The notes beneath the pieces are model-generated. The model made no database searches. It was given only the letters and a program-made list of their open reading frames with translations, and was not told the origin of the DNA. Shown piece by piece: positions 59,301 through 64,000 of a stretch of DNA of 64,000 bases. The first letter of the stretch is position 1, and each line of letters opens with the position of its first letter. Both the position numbers and the translations under genes were made by a program. The DNA is taken from NCBI GenBank assembly GCA_903813345.2, contig CAIIXF020000003.1:1948109-2012108 (forward strand). Direction: 5' to 3'. Origin of the DNA: Owenia fusiformis (lineage: Eukaryota > Annelida > Polychaeta > Sabellida > Oweniidae).

Positions 59301-61673
59301 CATTGGTAATTCTAAGGATCAACATCCACTCGTAAAGCAGTCGCCATAATCAAAAAGGCATTAACGTGACAAAATGTTACCACATTGTTGCGCACAATAC
59401 TATGAGTTTATTCTAGGTCAATTAGAAGCAGGTTGAAAAACACTTTTGACCTATTTTACCATGAGAAGGTCATTGGAGGTTACGTCTTGAATAAAAAAAT
59501 CAGATTTGAATTTCTGAGAACTAAGAGATGATTTAAAAAAATGTTCAATTTGAAGCAAGTTGAGAAATACCATTTTGACTTTTTTGACCTTGTGAAAGTC
59601 ATTGGAGGTCAAATCTTAAATCTAAACTCCGATTTGAACGTCCAAAAACTTGCAGATGATTTTGAAAATATCGATGTCCGTCTGAAAACTATTTGTTAAG
59701 TTATTGGAAAATTGAAGCAAGTTGACTTTTTCTGACTTTAAAAAGGTTTTTCAAGGTAGAATCTTAAATCTATCTGACATTGGATTTTTACATACACAAA
59801 ACACGATTAATGAAGCGTCGAGATCTTGCTAATTCTCGTTTTCTCATGATTTTTTAAGAGGTCTGCACTTTCCATCAATCGCTTATGATTTACTTTTCCG
59901 TCATTGTAATATCATTTTTAAGTCTAGTAAAGTTAAGTTTTCCTTAATGATAAATTTGATCTCTACAGTTATGTTATTAATATTAAGTGAACAAATCGAC
60001 ACAAAAAAAGTTATATTTGTAATTTAGAATAAGTCCGTGTCGGGTGTAAATGGCAAGCTGTGGGAATATATCTACCGAGGTCGTGATACGGCGTTTATAT
60101 TGAGCACTTTTGTTGGACAGGATGCAACCATACCAGTTTGTGTTACGTGGGGATGTATAGTGGTATGTAGCGTATTTTAATCAAGTATAGAGCTAACTTA
60201 CTTTAAAAATAAACTAAAGTCAAACTTTAATGTCCTGTTTACGAATCCCCATTGTTACCATGACTATACTATAACCAATACTCTCAAGCATGAATCTACT
60301 TGTTGAGACTTGATGACGACGTACATGATAATATGCAGTTGATAAGTCAATTGTATACCCATGTCAACCCCATGTTAAGTCAATACACCCTGTCTGGAAT
60401 TTTCATTTTCTCAGAAGAACACACGTTGACCGAGTCTTAATAAGTGGATTCATGTTGGATAGTATTAAAAGAATACATTTCCAAAAATACGAATAGTGGC
60501 TCTAAACAGGATATCTGGCTTGCTTTTATCATACTTAAGTCAGTAATAATTACGCAATGAAAACACTTCAACCATTATCCATCTAGAAAACTTAAATGTG
60601 TTTTTGGTGTATATAATTTAAAATTTGTGTGGGAAATGCGGGGATACCTCGACGTAACAATTAAGCTCTCATTTGTTTGCACCTTTCAGAATCAGCTTAC
60701 TTTAGAATCACTTTATACTGCTGACAGGTATAAATACTACACCATGACACATGCTGGAATTTCAGACGTAGCTGAAGTTTTCGATTTGATTTTGAAGCAA
60801 TTTGGATGGAACAAAGTAGGACTTATAACGTACGATTATGCCTTGATGTCAAAGGTTAGCCAATTGTATATGGAATTCCAGCAGTTTTAAACACTATGTA
60901 GTTTATGGGTGTTTTACCTTAAAATCATATAGATTATCCCAAATGTTACTTACTAAGCTTATATATCAACTCTCCAGGCAATATGGTGTATAACTACAAG
61001 GGTATGAATAATCTGCATTTTGTAATATCTTCACTGGACTGTGATTTCAACAAAAGAAATATGTTTTGATTTCTTATTCCATGATGGCTGTTTATTGCGG
61101 ATCTGTCTAAGTCTATTTGATTGAAGTTGCGTTACATGTACAGAGACAGACAGCCATATTTTATTCAATTTGTAAATCATATGTGACTTCCAAATCAGGC
61201 TTTAAGTATGCGGTTTTCACCCCTTTCGCAAGATTTGCAAATAATAGCTAGTACTACTTACCATGAATTATCAACAACCAATATGCTAATTTGGATGGAC
61301 ATCCTGCACTTCATTTCATCCCAGCTGTTTATACCGTAATGTTATGGTGATATTTCTAGGTGGTCTCACGGATATTAGTCGTCTTGATGTTGGTCATGAT
61401 TAGGACACCCGACCCCCCTGCGCACATCACAATTTAATTAATCATTACCTTATAGGTTGTCTGATCTATTTGGGCAAGGGTTTCTCTGACGAATGATACA
61501 GCCAACATAACCGAATGAGTTCTTGATTGCTTCTTCTAGCTTAAATTTACATATAATTTTTTTACAAGGGTACAGAAGTACTTAAGAAGAAACTAGCTGA
61601 ACGAAATATAAAACCATATGCTGATATTCTGTTTGATAAATCGTCGAGTGATGTTATTTGGACATCATTAAAG
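50337..61673 (+). CDS. GABA-B-like class C GPCR, copy B (5' exons only)
   Basis: Exons 50337-50654, 60028-60162, 60690-60854 and 61569-61673 match the first four exons of copy A in length (318, 135, 165, 105) and phase. By my count exon 2 agrees at 40 of 45 residues, exon 3 at 44 of 55 and exon 4 at 32 of 35. The start is set by the copy A equivalent. It gives the signal peptide and a linker with N-linked glycosylation sites. The exons cover the N-terminal part of the Venus-flytrap domain; the rest lies right of the window. Intron 1 has grown to 9.4 kb through a 7.7-kb inverted-repeat insertion. Frame and splice sites are intact, so the copy could be functional. Confidence 0.85.
50704..50823 (+). 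other. Candidate alternative terminal exon in copy B intron 1
   Basis: A good acceptor (tgctatttcag) is followed by 39 codons and a TAA, in phase with exon 1. The codons give an unbroken hydrophilic peptide containing A-E-S-Y-H-E-G-V-V-P. Joining exon 1 to it would give a short secreted product without membrane segments. Copy A has no equivalent. It could also be a fragment of an unrelated gene carried in by an insertion; there is no transcript evidence. Confidence 0.3.
51920..51993 (-). ncRNA. tRNA-like sequence, left arm
   Basis: Reverse complement of the right-arm copy at 57483-57556, with the A-box-like tggcctcatgg and B-box-like gatcgagac. It does not fold into a convincing cloverleaf and is best called a tRNA-derived pol III promoter module. 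Confidence 0.4.
52090..52157 (+). ncRNA. Second tRNA-like sequence, left arm
   Basis: The segment atggcgctagtgaataacc followed about 30 bases later by gtggttcgtatccc resembles A and B boxes of a tRNA gene. The B box differs from ggttcgantcc at one position. The right-arm copy lies on the minus strand near 57333-57400. It points away from the other tRNA-like unit of the same arm. Confidence 0.35.
52970..53290. repeat. Copy of the 29.3-30.0 kb foldback family
   Basis: A G-run followed by gtaggcgatttctgc and, further on, tttttgctataaatca and ggtctacacgacctgtaata match the two arms of 29259-30018. A (cat)n microsatellite of about seven units (53157-53177) interrupts the arm. The counterpart arm is missing, so this is a truncated copy. 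Confidence 0.65.
53965..55390. mobile_element. Nested foldback element rich in tgacct/aggtca
   Basis: Left arm 53965-54260 and right arm 55010-55390 pair as imperfect inverted repeats. Landmarks are aaaatacctgta against tacaggtatttt, aaacgccaaatacctagaca against its complement, and taggagcta against gagctccta at the ends. Both arms and the flanking 54840-55170 contain many aggtca/tgacct half-sites in a repeating ~90-100-bp pattern with gattaggtgacct. The centre (54460-54830) matches 23060-23215 in reverse and 8880-8970 in direct orientation. Confidence 0.65.
55995..56100. repeat. Inverted-repeat partner of 57075-57172
   Basis: The stretch ending ttcctgacacgttcgggcatccgg is the imperfect reverse complement of 57075-57172, which begins ccggacgcccaaacgtgtcagga. 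Together they enclose about 1 kb including the 56550-57065 element, so another foldback layer lies inside the large element. Confidence 0.6.
56550..57065. mobile_element. 0.5-kb MITE with ~110-bp TIRs and a tRNA-like core
   Basis: Left arm 56550-56660 and right arm 56945-57065 are inverted copies with the core cctcctacctcatacccacc. The inside holds a tRNA-like segment on the minus strand (56858-56930). Confidence 0.7.
56858..56930 (-). ncRNA. tRNA-like sequence (pseudo-tRNA)
   Basis: On the minus strand the sequence has tagcaagttgctac (A-box-like) and a perfect T-arm, ctgggttcgattcccac. A cggagcatc tail in the position of an acceptor strand follows. The 5' acceptor strand does not pair and the anticodon arm is poor. 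It is a degenerate tRNA gene or a tRNA-derived module of the surrounding MITE. Confidence 0.5.
57483..57556 (+). ncRNA. tRNA-like sequence, right arm
   Basis: The A-box-like tggcctcatgg (57494-57504) resembles tRNA-Glu and precedes the B-box-like gatcgagac (57539-57547) by about 45 bases, a normal pol III spacing. No stable cloverleaf is evident. Confidence 0.4.
59140..59325 (-). pseudogene. Possible LINE ORF2 C-terminal relic
   Basis: A minus-strand frame contains G-P-R-D-W-N-S-S-I-P-H-H-L-R followed by aromatic residues. This pattern resembles the extreme C-terminus of CR1/L2/jockey-type polymerases (G-P-x-x-W-N-S-L-P...). No other LINE sequence is visible around it, so it would be a short relic. 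It lies in intron 1 of receptor copy B. Confidence 0.3.
59460..60027. repeat. Intron 1 segment shared by receptor copies
   Basis: The sequence around 59560-59720 (aacgtccaaaaacttgcaga, ttgaccttgtga) matches 32310-32480 of copy A in the same order and orientation, upstream of the equivalent exon 2. It is remnant intron homology from the tandem duplication, not a transposon. Confidence 0.65.
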
Positions 61674-64000
61674 GTAAACATTTTTTTTGCAAAGTCAAAT
61701 TGATAAATATATGAGCACTAGTGCCAAAAGGGAAAAGACCAAAAGTTATAATGGAACTTAGCAAGAAAAATCAAACCCTAAGTGCATACCAGTCAAGAAA
61801 AACAAACCCCATATAGTCTAAAACCATGATCTAACGTGAAAAGAAACAATGTCTAATACCACCCTGGACGAAGTGATAAGGTCAAAACAAGTGGCTCTGA
61901 TTTAGGAAAAAACGATCTTCCTAAAAATTAATAATTTTTGTACCCCAATTTTTGTAAGGTTAAATTCTTGTGGACAAAGAGGAGAATCATATACAATTTT
62001 GTATTATGTTCAAGTGGTACATCTTAAACTACTCAGTTCGTGTGTTTTAAATTGAATGGAACGCGCATTAGTGGCTGGAGTGTAAATTAAAGTTGAGAAT
62101 TATATCTCCCGCTAAAAATTACGATTTTATATTGTCAAAATATCTTTCATTGATGATCAATGATGCATATAAACGTTCATGCACACCGAGATTGTATGTT
62201 TCTTTTCATATGTGCATTTACAGCATCGACAGTTATTTCAATTTGATGTGATGCCTATTGTTTTACTCCCGACGACGAACATTTGAGGAAAATAAGCGGT
62301 TATTGATTTGCGATGGTGATTTGTGATAAAACGCGGCTTTCTATACCTGATTTAGTTTCATTAATTTAACGTTTTCCAGTCATGTCCTATGACAATCGCC
62401 GTTATGAAGCGTCGAAAATCTCTTTATATTACATCAAGTCATGTGGAAGTGGCCTTTGGATGAAATAAGAGTCTAAGATACATGCAGCTTGTTAGACGTA
62501 CGATGCCCGTTGTCAACGCAAAGTCCAAAGATCTGGGTGTCAAAACAACCCCTTTATTTACACTGCCATTGCACATGAATGGGAATTATGTTTATGTCCA
62601 CTATTTTAGTAAATCGTCTTGGACATTTACTATAGAACAAATCATTTGCCTTACTGTATCTTTTGTTTAGCCTGAGAAGCAGTCACAGTGATTGTTTAGA
62701 TTTTTGATTCAATCTCATTAATTTTGATGAAGCCCTCTTTTAAGCAGTTTAGTCGAATGAATGCAAAGGAATAATATAATGTATTTGTTAAAGTTCCACT
62801 TTTTTTAAAAATAACAATAGTATTAATAAAGTTTTCAAAAATAAACTTTATTCTATCATCTTTATCTGTGTAAAGAACTATACAATTAAGAAAACAAATA
62901 ACTACAGTACAGTGTTGATATTTGCACTTTTGTGTTGATAATTACCTATAATATTAATGTAATTACCTTTAATAATCATATAATTACCTATAATAATTAT
63001 TCCAAAATATGATTAAAATTGTTACTCAAATAGTTATGACTAACAGTTATTATAAAAATAAGGTCAGGTATGCATTAGGTATGCATTACAAAATTGTATG
63101 ACCAGAATCATGACAAAGTATTGATATAAGAATACCATTTTCTTAAATTGCAATTTATGAATTATCAAAAATATATTTCACTTCATCAATCATCACTTGT
63201 ATAAATCTAGATTTTCTTCATCCTAGTATAAATTAATAAAAACAGAGGTAACAAAATAATTTGCTATCTATGACATGTCAAACATGTAGAGCTATCTAGT
63301 ATATATTTCATATACAGTGCCCCAAACAAACATAATATAAGTATTTCACATTTTAAAACTCATCTTTAAAATCATTTTAACATGTAGCCTAGTGGCTCAG
63401 CAATGTTTTGGTCACAAGGCTTGCAATTAGTAAATTAAATAACTCTGAAGCATGCTTACTAAAGACATTAAATTACCTCATTAAACAGTATGTAGTATTA
63501 TGCTTATAAAAATGTACTTGCATTTTTTAATTATTTATAATACACAATGATTTAGTTTTGCAATATTTCAATTTATTCTATAAATATTTTTCAAGCAACT
63601 GAATATTGTTTTCATAATTAAGACTTTGACTAACTAATATGTGTGGTTTTAGTCAATGACGTCATAATTATGAGAAAAATATTCAGTTGCTTGAAAAATA
63701 TTGATAGAATAAATTTTGAATATTGCAAAACTAAATCATGTTGTTATTAAAACAACTTCTTTATAGGAAATACAAATAATATAATGAAAACTTAATAGCT
63801 ATGCCTTTTATAAATATCACTAAGAATTGTACTACTGTAGTGTTGCATATCATTTGCATTCAATCTGTTCCTAATAGCAATCTAGTACATATGCACACTG
63901 CACAGAGTGATACAATCATTTTGCCCTCTAATTTTGAAAATATTTGAATTTTTCAATCATAATTAAATGTTCTTAAATTATCTTATTAATTTCTAATACA
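61674..64000. other. Intron 4 of copy B (continues past the window)
   Basis: No exon equivalent to copy A exon 5 (G-I-R-I-I-V-S-F...) was found in this 2.3 kb, so the intron runs past the window edge. It contains ataattaccta repeats (62940-63000) and one palindromic element. The ttagcgctaa clusters of copy A intron 4 are not seen here. Confidence 0.5.
63551..63741. mobile_element. 190-bp hairpin MITE
   Basis: Arms 63551-63633 and 63652-63741 are near-perfect inverted copies. The outer end is atgatttagttttgcaatat and the inner part holds tttttcaagcaactgaatat, with a loop of about 20 bp. No coding content. A TSD is not clear. Confidence 0.7.

Overview
The window is nuclear DNA from a metazoan. 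It is AT-rich, has long introns with GT-AG splice sites, and is crowded with transposable elements. A Ty3/gypsy-type element whose integrase lies upstream of reverse transcriptase (the Gmr1-like order, first described in deuterostomes), an RGK-type small GTPase and divergent GABA-B-like receptors together suggest an invertebrate deuterostome such as a hemichordate, echinoderm or cephalochordate. That placement is an inference; the sequence does not fix the species.

Layout. 1-2070: unassigned DNA, then a 54/109-bp satellite array. 2071-7570: a Gmr1-like LTR retrotransposon with an intact 1439-codon gag-pol frame and a tRNA-Pro primer site, with satellite on both sides. 7.8-12.9 kb: no convincing gene. 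12.98-15.23 kb: a frameshifted, 3'-truncated LINE. 16.4-16.9 kb: a second satellite array of the same family. 17.05-17.86 kb: the last two coding exons of an RGK GTPase. 21.0-26.3 kb: a 5.3-kb foldback element whose arms carry ~182-bp tandem repeats. 27.5-30.0 kb: two further terminal-inverted-repeat (TIR) elements.

The main host locus is a tandem pair of class C GPCR genes, GABA-B-like with no cysteine-rich domain. Copy A is complete: 16 exons between 31141 and 48206 that splice in frame to 829 codons. Copy B starts at 50337 and runs off the window after exon 4 (61673). The duplicated unit begins about 0.9 kb upstream of each start codon. It carries promoter-proximal sequence and parts of introns with it, so the repeat period is about 19.3 kb. 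The two copies have since collected different insertions. Copy A introns hold a 0.8-kb TIR element, a 40-bp minisatellite between palindrome-rich blocks, a mariner-ended element with long TIRs, a Harbinger-like MITE abutting a splice acceptor, and a four-hairpin element. A decayed mariner copy lies exactly between the two genes. Intron 1 of copy B holds a 7.7-kb inverted-repeat element with a 4-bp target duplication, tRNA-like sequences in its arms and several smaller foldback elements nested inside.

The host genes are unrelated in function: the RGK protein is expected to be a cytosolic or membrane-associated GTPase, the receptors plasma-membrane GPCRs. The strongest leads are the receptor tandem pair, the 27.5-kb element with CAC..GTG ends and a 5-bp duplication (Transib/RAG-like signature), the giant inverted-repeat elements, and the multi-hairpin element. 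Splice models, repeat boundaries and family assignments come from reading the sequence by eye, without database searches.
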